NCBI GenBank assembly: GCA_023375675.1
Contig: JALQBC010000025.1
Coordinates: 310,001 to 374,000 of the forward strand
DNA length: 64,000 bases
Source of the DNA: Cytospora piceicola
Taxonomy: Eukaryota; Ascomycota; Sordariomycetes; Diaporthales; Cytosporaceae
Reading direction: 5' to 3'
The notes beneath the pieces are model-generated. The model was not told the DNA's origin. It worked only from the letters and a program-made list of their open reading frames with translations, and searched no databases. A program made the translations under genes and the position numbers. Shown here one piece after another: positions 46,784 to 58,439 of the stretch. Every line of letters begins with the position of its first letter. The first letter of the stretch is position 1.

Positions 46784-49700
46784 ATGAAAAGGTTCCGGCA
46801 CAGCTTGTACTGGGATGACTCTTCGGAAGATGATTGGCCTGAGGATCACTTCGGAATTACCAGGCCCATCAGATCTCCGCCAAGAGCAATATCCCCTGAG
46901 CCCTTGCACATGACTTCTACGACGGATGATCAACCCACCGTTGAACCAGCTGACCAGCCCACTGCTGAACCGGAGCTCCCTCAAGTGCCTGAAGAACCTG
47001 ATACAGAGCCTGCTCGGCGGCATTTCCGTCGCTCAGGCCAGCGTTTCTTTGACGAGCTCATGAGATGGGAACAGATGATGGATGGAATGAGAGACGAGAA
47101 GGTCCTAGAACGTTTACAATGGCCAATATTACTCTTGCGATCAGAACGAGGCCAGCGGTGGAAAGGACTCAGTGGGAAAGTCAACCAGGGCAATGAAAAG
47201 CAAATGTCGCTGGACGAAGAGATGCACGGTTTAAATAAAGAGATAAAAATGCACGAGGAAGGCCTAAGCGAGACTTGGGAGGCATGGGACATGCTTAGGC
47301 AGAAAGAAAAAGCGCAACAACAACGGAATGAGACGGAGAGGGAGAGAATAAAGTTCCAAGAAGAGATTGATATCAAGCAGATGGTGATGGAGAGGCAGCA
47401 AGAAAGCTCGCGAAGAACGTCCACGATTGAAACATTAACTAACAGGATCCAGGGCTTGGAGAAACAGATCTTGCACAAGGAGTTCGAGAAATGGGAGCTA
47501 CAGAAAGCTGACTCTCGAAGGGTGGAAAAGGAAGAAGCGAACAATGATGTAGACCCCAAGGGGGAGGGAAAGGAAGAAGACCAGGACAAGGAAGAGGAGG
47601 AGAAAGAGGAAACGGAAAGGATGGAGGATAAGAAAGAGACATCAGAAAAGGCTGTTAACGAACAACATGGACGACCAAACGGACAGCCAAAGAAGGATGG
47701 GGTTGAAGGGCAAACATCCGGGGAGCAACCACAGGAGAGACAGGTTGAGGCAGAGCCTGCAGAGGATGATACAAGTCAGGCTCAAGCGAGGCACAATGGA
47801 GGTGGAGAAATGATGGACATGGAGTTGATGATCCAGGAACTCAAACACGAACTAAGCAGAGCTCAAAAGGAGAGAGATGATCAAGAGCGGGCAAACGCGG
47901 AGGCGGAGCGTAGGGACGTGGACCGAAGGAGGGAAATCGAGAGTAAATACTTGGGGCGGCGGCGACAGTTGGTGCGGAACGTATTTGAAACTTGGGAGCA
48001 ACTTGGTTTCATAAAGTACCGCATTCAAGAGATAAGGTACACTCTGAAAATGAAAAGAAGGAAAGTGGAAGGCACAAAGCGAGCGAAACAAGAGAGCCAG
48101 GCACAAATCAGCAGCCTGCAGGACATGCAAGCGCAAGTGGAACAACGGGTTCAGGAGTTGGAACAGGAGTTGAATTTGGTCATTGACAGAGATGAGATAC
48201 GGGAACAGGTCCTGGAAAATGAACTCAAGAAGGAGGTGACACAGGAACTAGGCAAGGCCCGTAAGACCGTGCTGGAGAAGAGTTCCCGGTTGGACATCGA
48301 CACTGGGTGCCTTGATGACGGCAAAGAGCTGGATGACCTGCTTAGCATATATTGCTCGCTCACTCCGCGTCCAGCCCCAGACAGCAGCAACGCGGAACCG
48401 GCCGGGATTTATGGCAGTGAGCGGCTCCAGAAGGGCGAGATACGGCTATTGGTGGTGTATCCAGCGCCGAATAAGTACTACCCGGTGGTATGCGCGCTCC
48501 GGACAGAGAAGCTCGAGGGCAGCGAAAAGCCGAAGTACGCGGCACTCTCTTACTGGTGGGGGCTCGAAAACGAGATGCCCGTATATGTGCTATCGCCCGA
48601 GGACACTCCGAGCCGCAGCTCGGACCACGTGACGGGCAAGGAGTTTCTTGACCGAGCTACGAGAGTATGCGTGCGCAATAACCTCTTTTGCGCCCTTCAC
48701 AGGCTGCGACGCCGCGACCGGTCGGTGATGCTGTGGGTGGATAGATTATGCATCAACCAGGAGGACGCAGCGGAGAAGACGGAGCAACTAAATCAGATGA
48801 TGGTGGACATCTACAGTAAGTAACCACAAGGCCCTTCTTTCCTCCCTTGAAAAAGTAACTATTGGTCTATTTGACTCGGCTGCTCATATGAGGTCTCAGG
48901 GCAGGCTGAGCATGTGTGCGTGTGGCTGGGCGAAGGTGACGACGAAGGCCGGAGCGCCGAAGCCATGGACTTCATCCCACACGTCGTTGACATGGCGACG
49001 CTCGAGACCGCCGTGGACGACAAGTCCAAGGCCGCGCAGTGGAAAGCGCTGACGGAGCTGATGCGTGATCCGTGGTTCTCGCGCCGCTGGGTCGTGCAGG
49101 AGATCTTGCTAGCACGCCGTGCCACACTGCACTGCGGCGATCGTATCGCGCACTGGACCGACTTCGCCGATGCCATTTCACTGTGCGTGACCAACCGCGA
49201 GCGCTTGCGCAGTCTCTTCGACTTTGCCCAATGGCGCTACGGACCCAAAACATTGGGCGAGATTCAGGCAAGCAGCGCTAGTGTTTTGCTACGCACTACC
49301 AATAGTCTCTTCCAGCGCGCTGAAGACGGCAGTCTGGACCGACCCACCAAGAGCCTCGAGTACCTCGTAACAAGCTTGACCACTTTCGACACCAGCAACC
49401 CCCGCGATATCATTTACAGTCTCGTGCACATCGCTAGCGACACATCTACCTCATTTACTGGCTCCTCACGCGGTAGGAAGGACATCAAGGGTCTTGACAT
49501 AAACTATGATAAGCCCATCATCAATGTCTATAGCGACTTTACTAGATTCTGCATTGAGTCTTCGCTATCGCTAGATATAATCTGTCGCCCCTGGGCGGTG
49601 GCCGACACCGATGGCAGTAGTACCACCGCAAGCGATAGCGACACCGACGACAGTGGTAGCAACGGTGGGGTCGAGTCTGATAACAGCCATGGCAACGATG

Positions 49701-50869
49701 ACGATAACGACGATGATGTCCACGAGCACGAGGATGGCCACGAACACAGCGATGACAAAGATGATGATGATAACGACAATGAAGTCCATGAGCACGAGGA
49801 TGACCGCGAACACGGCGATGACAAAGATGATGAGAACGAGCATGATGTAGAGGAAGACGACGGTGAAACCGCCGCCTTCAAGCAGAGGGAAAGGAAGAAG
49901 GAGAGGCAGAAGAAGAAATTGCCATCGTGGATTCCAATGCTGGAGGACTCGGAGTTTGGCAAGCCTGGTGAGGAGTATTGGGGCCGCAAGAACGGCGAGT
50001 GCTTCGTCGGGCGCGCCGGCCAGCGTCGGTACCAGGCCTCGGGCAACACGAAGCCAGATTTCAAATTCCTGGCCTTCCCGTTTCCCGGCCCGTCGGACGG
50101 CACCGCCAACGACAGCGATAGCGGAAGCGCGAGAGACATGAACATGCTCCGGGTGCGCGGCTTTGAATTGGCGGTGATCAGGAAAATCTCACCAGTCAGC
50201 CGGGGAGGGCTGATCCTGCGGGAATCCCTTCGTATGGCGGGCTGGCCGGGTCGGACCTATGATGACGACAAAGATTATAGTAGCACCCGCAGCCGCGGCG
50301 ACAAGGGCGATGACGAGAAGGCCATGATGCGGGACCAGGTTTGGCGAACACTCATCGCGGACCGCGATGCTGACGGTGAGGTGCCACCAACCTGGTACCA
50401 ACGCGTTTGCATGCGCTGCCTCGACATGGCCGACATGTTCTACAACGGCGACTTGAACATCGGCCAACTGCTGCACCAGGATTCGGAGATGCTCCGCATT
50501 TACTTGACCCGCGTGCGCAACACCACATGGAATAGGCGCTTCTTCCGCGCGTCCATGAAGCGCAAAAGTTCCGGGAAAGATGAGGGAGCCGATTCGGCGC
50601 AGGGGACCAAGACAGTGGTGGGCCTCTGCCCGCGGGGGACGGAGATTGGTGATGTCGTGTGCATCCTCTATGGCTGCTCGGTCCCTGTCGTCTTGCGTTG
50701 CAGGGAGAAGGGCAAGAAGACTGAAAAGTCGGCACATGGCAAGGATAACCCGCTTCCGTACGAGCTGATCGGAGAGTGTTACGTGCACGGCAAGATGGAT
50801 GAGCAGGCCATGAAGGACCTTGCTCGAAAGGAGACGAAGAGCGAGGAGATGTGGTTTGGTTTAATTTAA
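46784..50869 (+). CDS. HET-domain protein with long N-terminal coiled coil
   Basis: Exons 46784-48815 and 48900-50869 (intron gtaagt...ctcag, 84 nt); 1333 residues. Residues about 100-560 are Glu/Lys/Arg/Gln-rich heptad-like helix (e.g. LKHELSRAQKERDDQERANA), a predicted coiled coil. The HET domain starts at about residue 585: KYAALSYWWG (usual ALSYxWG), LHRLRRRDRSVMLWVDRLCI then NQED, and after the splice site HVCVWLGEGDDEGRSAEAM, then DPWFSRRWVVQEILLARRA. An Asp/His/Glu-rich repeat lies at about 951-995. The C-terminus carries GDVVCILYGCSVPVVLR and LIGECYVHGKMDEQAM, the usual end of HET proteins. HET proteins act in heterokaryon incompatibility and related cell-death responses in filamentous ascomycetes; the partner here is unknown. 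The ATG at 46784 was chosen because the upstream in-frame codon at 46730 is TTG. Confidence 0.93.
49714..49845 (+). repeat. 66-bp tandem duplication encoding a His/Asp/Glu repeat
   Basis: GTCCACGAGCACGAGGATGG at 49718 recurs as GTCCATGAGCACGAGGATGA at 49784, period 66 bp (22 residues), giving two VHEHED...EH..DDKDD units. The frame is preserved, so copy-number change would alter the length of an acidic, histidine-rich linker without breaking the protein. Confidence 0.9.
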
Positions 50870-52084
50870 ATATGGGCTTAGGTGGGTTCAAGCGATGTAT
50901 TTACAAGTGCAAGTCTCTAATCAAGTATCCTAAGATGCCTCACGTCACGTTTAAGCTCTAGATTGCTAGTTTACCTTCGCTGCACTTGAAACTCCTCGTT
51001 GCGAGCGGGAGTACAGCTTCCCAAATATCCACTCACGAGAGACCAACTTGGTTATTTCTCAGGACTATCGGTGTTTTATGCAAGTGGCGCTAAACCCGGG
51101 GGGCACAACAGCCTGTTTTCAATTACTAAAGCAGACCGCGAGAACCGGCAAGTTACTCGAGCAAGAAGATGTGTGGTCTTGCAGTTGTACGTGCTATCAC
51201 CGATGTCGACGACAAGACGAATCCTGTCCCCCACTACCACTTACAGCAAGCAGTGGAGGACAACTGGGCATCCTAGCGTGCGATCCCTTGGCACCAGATC
51301 AGGTTGTTGATCATGCATGCACTAAGCCCATGATACTGCTAATGACTGAGTGGGGTTGGGAAGATGCCATACACAGTGTTACCTAAGTATCTTGGAAGTT
51401 CATGGACTACCAGGTCGTTATGAAAACGCGCGCACTCATGTAGCAGCAAAACCGCCAAGAGCGGCCCTGGATTGCCCCCCACAATCAGGGGCTCGCAACC
51501 TCCTAAAAGGACGATTCAGGTGATTCCCACAATTCGGCACCTCCGTCGGGCCATCGGGCACATGTTTACTTCTCTCTGTCCGATTCGACGGAGCCAAGCA
51601 AGCCAAGCAGGCCAAGCAGGCCAAGTCCCGTGGTCCCTGGTGATTTCCGATTCGGGTTATATCACCAAGACGCTCCGCCCCGTCGTGCCTTGTCTGCCTC
51701 TCCGATCGGAGACCTTCTCCGGCCCCGGTTCCACGTTCCAAGGCCGATGATCCATGTAAATCCCCGGAATGCCTAGTGGTGAGGAAAAGCCACCCGTTCC
51801 AGCCTTCCCCCGCAGCGTTCCTGCGGAAGACCCCACTGCCGGCAAAGAAGTAAAAAAAAACGCCGTCTCCACCTGTGGTGCAGGTCCCCGGTTCCCGCCG
51901 GTAACGGCTCCCAAGACTTGGCATGAGCCTCTACCGCCCAAATGATAGTGCCTTGGCCTCCTTGGCCTATAAGAAGAAATTGGGATCACACGCAAAGGCC
52001 CGAATGTGATCCATGATATCATAGGATTGGGGAAGTACCACCGTCACTGGGTTGATCATCGGCATGGGAGGCAGAGGGGTGGTC
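50870..52084. other. Intergenic region
   Basis: About 1.2 kb. Contains a short run of CCAAGCAGG-like units at about 51594-51627 and a poly-A tract near 51850. Open frames on the minus strand (51436-51924) overlap this low-complexity run and show no domain. No gene supported. Confidence 0.45.
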
Positions 52085-52090
52085 TATAAA
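52085..52090 (+). promoter_or_regulatory. TATA box of the SMP-30-like gene
   Basis: TATAAA in the context GGTCTATAAAAGCAC, 91 bp upstream of the ATG at 52181, a normal position for a fungal core promoter. Confidence 0.6.
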
Positions 52091-52180
52091 AGCACATTGG
52101 GGGCCTCTCCCCACGAGACTACTCCCTTGCGCGGGGAGCAGAACTTCAGGCATTCTACAGTCGAGAGATCAGGAGGATAT

Positions 52181-53665
52181 ATGCGAATCATGGCTTGGCT
52201 TTCACTCCCAATATTCGCCGTGCTGGCTAGTGCTCACATCGAGTCGATGATACATCCAAATCGGGTCGTGGTAAGAGCCCAGGACGTCCCTGCGCAGGCC
52301 CAGGTCATCGACCAGAAGAGCTTCAACGTCCTGCCCAATGTCCTGCCTTCGACGGAGGTCAATGGCAGCCAGGTCTTCAACCCGCCCAACATCACTCCGG
52401 AGGATCTTTTGGCCAAGCCATTCCATATCTACGACGAGGAGTTTTACTCAATTATTGGCATGGAGCCAACCTTGACTCTCCTCGCTGAGACGGAGTCAGA
52501 CCCTGTCTTCCATGAGGCTGTCGTGTGGTAAGTACGCCCCAGACCGTTCGCTGCCATAGCTGGGGTTTGATTAGGCCGGAGTGGAAATTGATCATCTCCA
52601 CAGGTACGAGCCCACAGATGAGGTCTTCTTCGTACAAAACGCCGGAGCCGTAGACGCAGGGACCGGCCTCAACAAGTCCGCCATCATCCAGAAGATCTCG
52701 CTCGCGCAGGCCGACACCTTCAAGAACCAGGCCAACGTCTCGGGGCAGGTCGCCGTGGACGTGGTCCCGTCGAGCCCGACGGTGGTCAACCCCAACGGCG
52801 CCACCAACTACCGCGGCCAGATCGTTTACATGGCCGAGGGCGCTGGGCCCGACAACACCTCCAACGTCGTCGTCATGAACCCCGTCGAGCCGTACAACAC
52901 GACCGTCGTGCTCAACAACTACTTCGGCCGGCAGTTCAGCTCGCTCAACGACGTGGCCATCCACCCGGGCAACAAGGACGTGTACTTCGTCGACTCGCTG
53001 TACGGGTACCTCCAGGACTTCAGGCCGGCGCCCGGCCTGCCGACCCAGATCTACCGCTGGAACGACAAGACGGGTGCAGTGACGGTTGTCGCTGATGGCT
53101 TTGTCCTGCCAAACGGTGAGGGGAAATTCCCGTGGGGTGTTAGTAGAGTGACATTGTACTGACCTCGTGATCGTGGGGTTTTTAGGGATCGCCTTCTCCC
53201 CAGACGGGGCCTACGCATATGTTACCGACACCGGCTACAACAAGGGCTTCTCCGGAAACTTCTACACCGAGCCCGCATCCATGTGAGCACCCTTCCCCCA
53301 CCTCCCTACCCCAACCTCTGCGCCGATCCTTGTCACGTCCCCCGAGACTAACCCCTGCAAACCAAAGATACCGATTCGACGTCAAGGAGGATGGGACCTG
53401 GGAGGGCCGCAAGACCTTCGCCTTTGCGGACTCGGGCGCGCCGGACGGCGTGCACACCGACGCCGCCGGCAACGTGTACGGGGGCTGCGGCGACGGCGTG
53501 CACGTCTGGAACCCCTCGGGCAAGCTGGTGGGCAAGATCTACCTGGGCGGCGGGTCGGCCAACTTCCAGTTCGCGGGCGACGGCCGCCTGGTCATCGGTG
53601 CGGAGACGAAGCTGTACTATGCCACGCTGAACGCGACCGGCTGGGTGCCCGAGGGGCAGATGTAG
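52181..53665 (+). CDS. Secreted SMP-30/gluconolactonase/LRE-like protein
   Basis: Exons 52181-52527, 52604-53115, 53186-53282 and 53368-53665; 417 residues. Each intron (gtaagt/cacag, gtgagg/tttag, gtgagc/aaag) is in frame, giving junctions VVW-YEPTDEVFFVQ, LPNG-IAFSPDG and PASI-YRFDV. A signal peptide is visible at MRIMAWLSLPIFAVLASAHI. The rest is beta-propeller-like: EVFFVQNAGA, SSLNDVAIHPGNKDVYFVDS, LPNGIAFSPDGAYAYVTDTG, PDGVHTDAAGNVYGGCGDGV. Family members use a central Ca2+ bound by Glu, Asn and Asp and hydrolyse lactones or organophosphates; the conserved LNDVAIHPG/DVYFVDS and LPNG/SPDG segments carry those ligands. It probably acts outside the cell on a sugar or other lactone; the substrate is unknown. 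Several N-glycosylation sites fit secretion. Confidence 0.92.
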
Positions 53666-54848
53666 ATGCGTACTGAGCAGGTACATGCATACTGCTGGTA
53701 TGGGTGATAATATCCATGATGGAAAAAAAAATGAAAAAAAAAATGTATAACCATTCGGGGAAGCACATGCCGTCTCGATGATTTTCGTGAAATCATGAAG
53801 AAGGGAAGGAATCTCGACTGCTAACGACATGCAGTGTGACGTCGGCCGTGAATAATTGCTGCTACTGGCATCGTTCGTGTCCAGTATGAGCACTAGAAGA
53901 AGCATGTTATATATACTCGGGAAGTACCTACTAACTTGAGAGTTGAGTGGTGGATTTATCTCGAGACATGTCCGTCTATGCTGGACAGCATGAGAGAGCA
54001 CCCGCATACTGCAAGTCCCTTAAGTAACGAGCACCATTGAGAGCCGAGAAACACGTGCGATACATGGAATGTATTTTTTTTTGGTTCCTTTTTTTTAAAA
54101 AAAATTCCTTCCAAAAGTGATGTATCAGCGCTCAATATCCAAGGCTTAATCACAATGCGTAGAAAAGGTTTGGGGAGGGGGAAGTGGATTCCAAGGTTGC
54201 CGAGATTCAGGTGTCTTTCACCACAAGCCGCCATTTCTTGGTTCTTTCGTACGATCCTGGAATTTGAATGTGCCCGGACAAGTTCAGCTGACCGGCGATG
54301 ACGGGATGCTGGTATTTAATGTATAGAAAAGATTATTCCATCCATATCTATGAAGTACTCACCCAAGTAGGTAAGTAATGAGTAGACACCAGCCAACGAA
54401 GGACACGAACGAAAACACAGTATTAAGTCTGCGTCCCAGGACCACCGAAAGTTGTATCTCCCAAAGGTAGTCCATCGAAACCGGTCACATGACACATAAC
54501 ATGTATTGGCATATTGGCAAAGAGCAGTGGTTCAACCATCTAACCCCAGTCTATGATTGCGCGAACAAACGGACTATTATACAAGCCTCTGGCCAGTCAT
54601 TTCTACCAAGACCAGATCCGACCAAAGATAATGAGGTTCGCCCTTCACCCCTTTCAGGAAAAGGCGAGCCGTTCACCATCTCCTCTAAATGCAGAACCAC
54701 ACTAGAGACGGCAGGGTTGTGTAACGTGGCAGCCTACCAGATGTCCCACCTTCTAGGAGCGCCCCGCCCTCTAACATGTCTTGGCCGCACTTCCTTTCCT
54801 CAAATTCCTCGCATCAAGTCATACCCCGAAAGTGTAATTTCATGGCAT
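53666..54848. other. Intergenic region between convergent genes
   Basis: About 1.2 kb of 3' flanks. Poly-A/poly-T runs lie at 53722-53745 and 54065-54105. No gene found; the large plus-strand frame starting at 54489 is only the complement of the phosphate carrier's last exon. Confidence 0.55.
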
Positions 54849-56103
54849 TTATTTGGCAATCTCAACTCCACCGGTGGCGCCAAGGGCGCTCTTCACAGAG
54901 CCGTAGATGGCGAACTGGAAGGCGGTAAGAGTACCAACCATGAACAGACGGGTGTTGATACCGGTGTAAGAGCCACGGAGGCCGAGCTCTTTGCCGATCT
55001 TGATCAGACGGGCGGTGGTGCCCTCACCGGGAGCACCCTTGGTCTTGTTGATCTTGGACAGCATGGTGTCGGCGGGCTGGGAGACGAGGGCAGCAGCGAA
55101 ACCGGCCATCAGACCGGAGCCCAGGTTGACACCAGTCTGGAGGCTGTCGGACATGTCCTTCTTGGGGAAGGACTTGAAGACGGCCTCAGAGACCTTCTCG
55201 AAGACGACGAACTTGGCCATGGTGTAAGGAATCCTGGAGAAAGAGGGTTCGTGTGAGCAATCAGGGCTTGGGAAACGCATGCATGGAGGATTGGGCTGGC
55301 AACTTACTGCTTGAACAGAATGGGGCCGAATCCGGCGTAGAAGGCACCGAAGCCCTCGTTCTTGGCCATCTTGGAGAAGCCGCCCAGCAGACCGTTGGCG
55401 TAGGTGGGGTCGGAGACGAGACGGATACGGGTGGCCTCGAGAGGGCAGAGGGCAATATCGGCGATGAACTCGGCGCATGCGGAAGAGGCCAGGTAGACAC
55501 CGGTACGGTAGTTGGAGGCATTCTCGTAGCCGATGACGTTGATAGCCTGCTGCTTGAAGAACTCGTATCCTCCGAACTTGAAGGCACCCTGCATGAAGTA
55601 ACCAGCAGCGGTGGGACCGAATCCGGTCAACAGAGCGCCAGCACCCTCAGACTGGATGACCTGCTTGAAGCCACCGATCATGCCCTTGTTGTACTTGAGG
55701 GGGTCAAGCTGGATACGGGTCTTGACGCTATATTCATGTCGTTCGTTAGCAATGGTGCTGCTTTCGTGAAGAGGTAGTTTATGTTGGCCGGCCGCCTCGG
55801 GTTTTCAATTGCTCGGACAGGAGGCGCCGGGCGAAACGGCGGATCGCATCGGTCGCGAAGCTGAAGAAGCCCGGGAGGTTTTTATGTGGGATTTGGAGAC
55901 AGAAGTGCACAGGGCAATCAACAGGAATCGACGTACACATCGACGGGGGTGAGGGCACCGTGTGTTACTGAGCAGCAGATGGCACCAGCGAGGGCGAATC
56001 TGGAGTAGAGGTCGATGCCAGTGGGCTTGCCGGGAGCGTGGGCAGCGGCGGTCTGGACGGCAGCGTCAACCTTGACGGAGCCGGTGGATGCGGGAGAGCT
56101 CAT
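54849..56103 (-). CDS. MIR1: Mitochondrial phosphate carrier (MIR1-type)
   Basis: Exons 56103-55937, 55727-55308 and 55233-54849; 323 residues. Introns 55936-55728 (209 nt) and 55307-55234 (74 nt) are in frame. Three mitochondrial-carrier repeats are present with signatures PVDVVKTRIQ (residue 53), [10 protein letters not shown] and [34 protein letters not shown] then GYEFFK and [19 protein letters not shown] are characteristic of the phosphate carrier subfamily. It imports inorganic phosphate with protons across the inner membrane for ATP synthesis. The codon usage is strongly biased (mostly GCC, GTC, AAG), as in highly expressed fungal genes. The symbol is given by orthology to the yeast phosphate carrier; the closely related PIC2 type is the alternative. 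Confidence 0.93.
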
Positions 56104-56968
56104 CGTGACGGTGAGGGACTGAAGAGGAATTGAGTGGAGTGGGTTGTGGCGGAAGGTGCGAAATGCGACTGTTCGCTAGGGTTGGTAGGCTGGTAGAAGT
56201 GAGGTTGAGGTTTTGGAGTTGAAGATGGAACAAACAAAAGTTTTGAGGCCTTTTTTTTTTAACCCCAAGCAGCCAGATTGAAGTTCTTTGCTGGCGTCGG
56301 CAAAAGAATTGGGTCGGGTCCTTTCGGATGTTGGCTAGTGGACCACCACTGCGAGTTGATCAAGGATTACCAGGATGACCAAGGACACAGCAGGGTTCGC
56401 ACGGGCTCTTAGTGAGTCCGTGACCCGCAAGCTTCCCGAAGAGACTGGTCCACCTGTCAGTTGCCTGCCAATCAGCCCTGTGCCTTTGCACTAGAACAAA
56501 GAGGTCCCCGTTATTTTGGCAAGCTGCAATGACGACACCTCATCCACTGCACATAGATACCTAGGTACTTAGTAGATGATACATAAATCCGAACAGAAAA
56601 CCAGAGAAGTTGCAACTCACCGTCTTTCGTGCTGCTCAATCGGTTGCTAGTACTTACCATTACTGTCCTGGAACAAATCGGTTCGTATTTGACCTAGGGC
56701 ATCTCCATACCCGTCCGTATCTACCGTGGAGGTTGCTGTTCGGCCAGGTCGGTGATACCGCAGCTTAGCTTTTCGTCAATACCCACGTAGCTTATACCTC
56801 CGGAGCTCAACTCCACATAATTGCGGGACACTTCACATGGTGCTTTTGGTATTTGGCATGGACACTGGTAGTCCATATCAATACCTTCCAACATTGGAAG
56901 AAAAGAGACAATAACTATAATTGTCAGCTGGTATTTCTATTGATGTTGCTGCTGCCCTGTATCACTTC
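56104..56968. other. Leader and promoter of the phosphate carrier gene
   Basis: About 0.87 kb shared between the 5' region of the carrier (minus) and the 3' flank of the next minus-strand gene. A T-run at 56250-56262 (A-run on the transcribed strand) lies about 150 bp from the start. No gene found. Confidence 0.45.
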
Positions 56969-57559
56969 TCAGACAATCTCCCATTCGTCCTCCGCATCGG
57001 TCTGCTCCATCACTTCCCACTCCTCCTGCCGCCTTCTCTCTGCCTCCAACACCATTGCAATCAACTCAGCATGAACTTTACGTTGCTGCGCCCTAACTTT
57101 TAACCCTTCCAGAGCCATCTTGAGATCAAGCACAAACACCTCCTCAACGCCCGCCGTCACCAGTGATTCCTTGAGTCTATCGGCAGCTGCTGTGTCGTAA
57201 GGCTGTTGCGCATCACTGAAGTTGACACTAGTCAGCAGGTCAAGAAGTGCACGTCGTGCGTGGACCCGTTGATGTATGGGCACAACGGTTCGCAGTCGAG
57301 CCTGGGAGGGTGGAAATATTAGTCTCTACAGAAGCAGACCCGGCCATGCGGCGAACGCTGATGTGTGGAGCGAGGCGGAGGAACGCACCGTCATTTTGGT
57401 GAAGAAAGTGGTTATAATCGGCTTCTTCGATGTAGCTGCTGGGACCTCGCTGGGCTGCTTATCACCAGTTGTGCGCACATCAGTTGGTTTCTTTTCTTTC
57501 GCGGTCCCGATGGCTCCGTTCTGGAACGGATACATAGGAGCGTCGCCGTTGACAGGCAT
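56969..57559 (-). CDS. Small helical protein, uncharacterised
   Basis: Exons 57559-57389 and 57301-56969; 167 residues. The intron 57388-57302 has a gtgcgt donor, a gactaat branch site and a cccag acceptor, joining FFTKMT to ARLRTVV in phase 0. The N-terminal third is polar and low in structure (PVNGDAPMYPFQNGA, then Lys/Pro/Thr-rich). From ITTFFTKMTARLRTVVPIHQ onward it is predicted helical and amphipathic, with Arg-rich turns (VHARRALLDLL, KVRAQQRKVHAELIAMVLEA) and an acidic C-terminus. No signal peptide or membrane helix. I recognise no family; the clean intron and ATG argue for a real gene. Confidence 0.72.
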
Positions 57560-58439
57560 ATTTGAGCAATGTCATAAACAAACTGCTACAGGTTTGAAAG
57601 ACCGATAGGTAGGTTGTTGGTTTTAAAGATCAGTAGAGATGGTCGGCTTGGTTGGGAGAAAAAACATTGCACATGTGAATCCAGACAGGATCTGAGTGTG
57701 TAGGTCTCACGCTATTCGTTGCCAACCTTTGAAATTGTTTGCTTTAGTTTATTATACGCTGGATCGCTTTGCGAGTGTTAGTGAATATCTAGGTGACTTA
57801 AGGTTCACGACGGTCTGCGAGGCTGGTGGGCACCGTCTGACCGTCGCGTTCACGATGGCTCCCGGTCAGAGGCTAACAAAGTTCTTTTGCGGGAAGTGCG
57901 TCTTCTACCATTCCCGAGCCCTTAGAGAGGGTGCTATAGCTCCCAGTGACACTAATGGAACTGATGGAGTCCGAACATATTTGGCGATTTAGACAGAAAA
58001 ACCCCACTTGGTTCTACTAGTTAGTAAGTTAGAGCTACTCGAAACACAAGAAAGAGCACCTTGTCTGCAGCCTTCTGACACACAATTTCGGGCAAAGTCT
58101 GGGTGAGAGTGTGTGTGGTGGCAGTGATGTGATAGTCAATTTGCTGGGTCAGTCCTGGCCCCTATTAGGTAGGTATTGTTTCCTCTACGCTGTAGCTTTA
58201 TCGCTAGGTATTCTCAAACCCCCCTATTCCCTCTTTGCAGCCTTTATATGAGATCCGCTTGGACCAGAAGCCCTCTCTGAACAGCAACTGGTGCTTATGA
58301 CAATGATGGAACAGTCATACAGGTCGTGACCGAGATGGCAAAGAGGTTCGTCCACACAAACAGCAACCCCTTCCTAATTCCATTTTCCAAGTTGGTGTGA
58401 AATGTGCGCTTTGATCTAGGCTGTTGACTCCTAATGAGG
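57560..58439. other. Intergenic region
   Basis: About 0.9 kb: 5' region of the gene at 57559 and 3' flank of the gene ending at 58440. A 98-codon plus-strand frame (57696-57992) has no ATG-supported start or domain. Nothing else seen. Confidence 0.45.

Noticed and set aside
49528..50891. Minus-strand frames of 199-205 codons inside the HET gene
   Set aside because: They are shadows of the HET coding strand; the Ser-rich composition is the complement of Asp/Glu/His repeats.
54489..55777. Long plus-strand Gly/Glu-rich frames
   Set aside because: They are the complement of the phosphate carrier exons, open because of that gene's biased codon use.
57696..57992. 98-codon plus-strand frame
   Set aside because: It lacks an ATG-supported start and any domain, and lies in the upstream region of the minus-strand gene at 57559.
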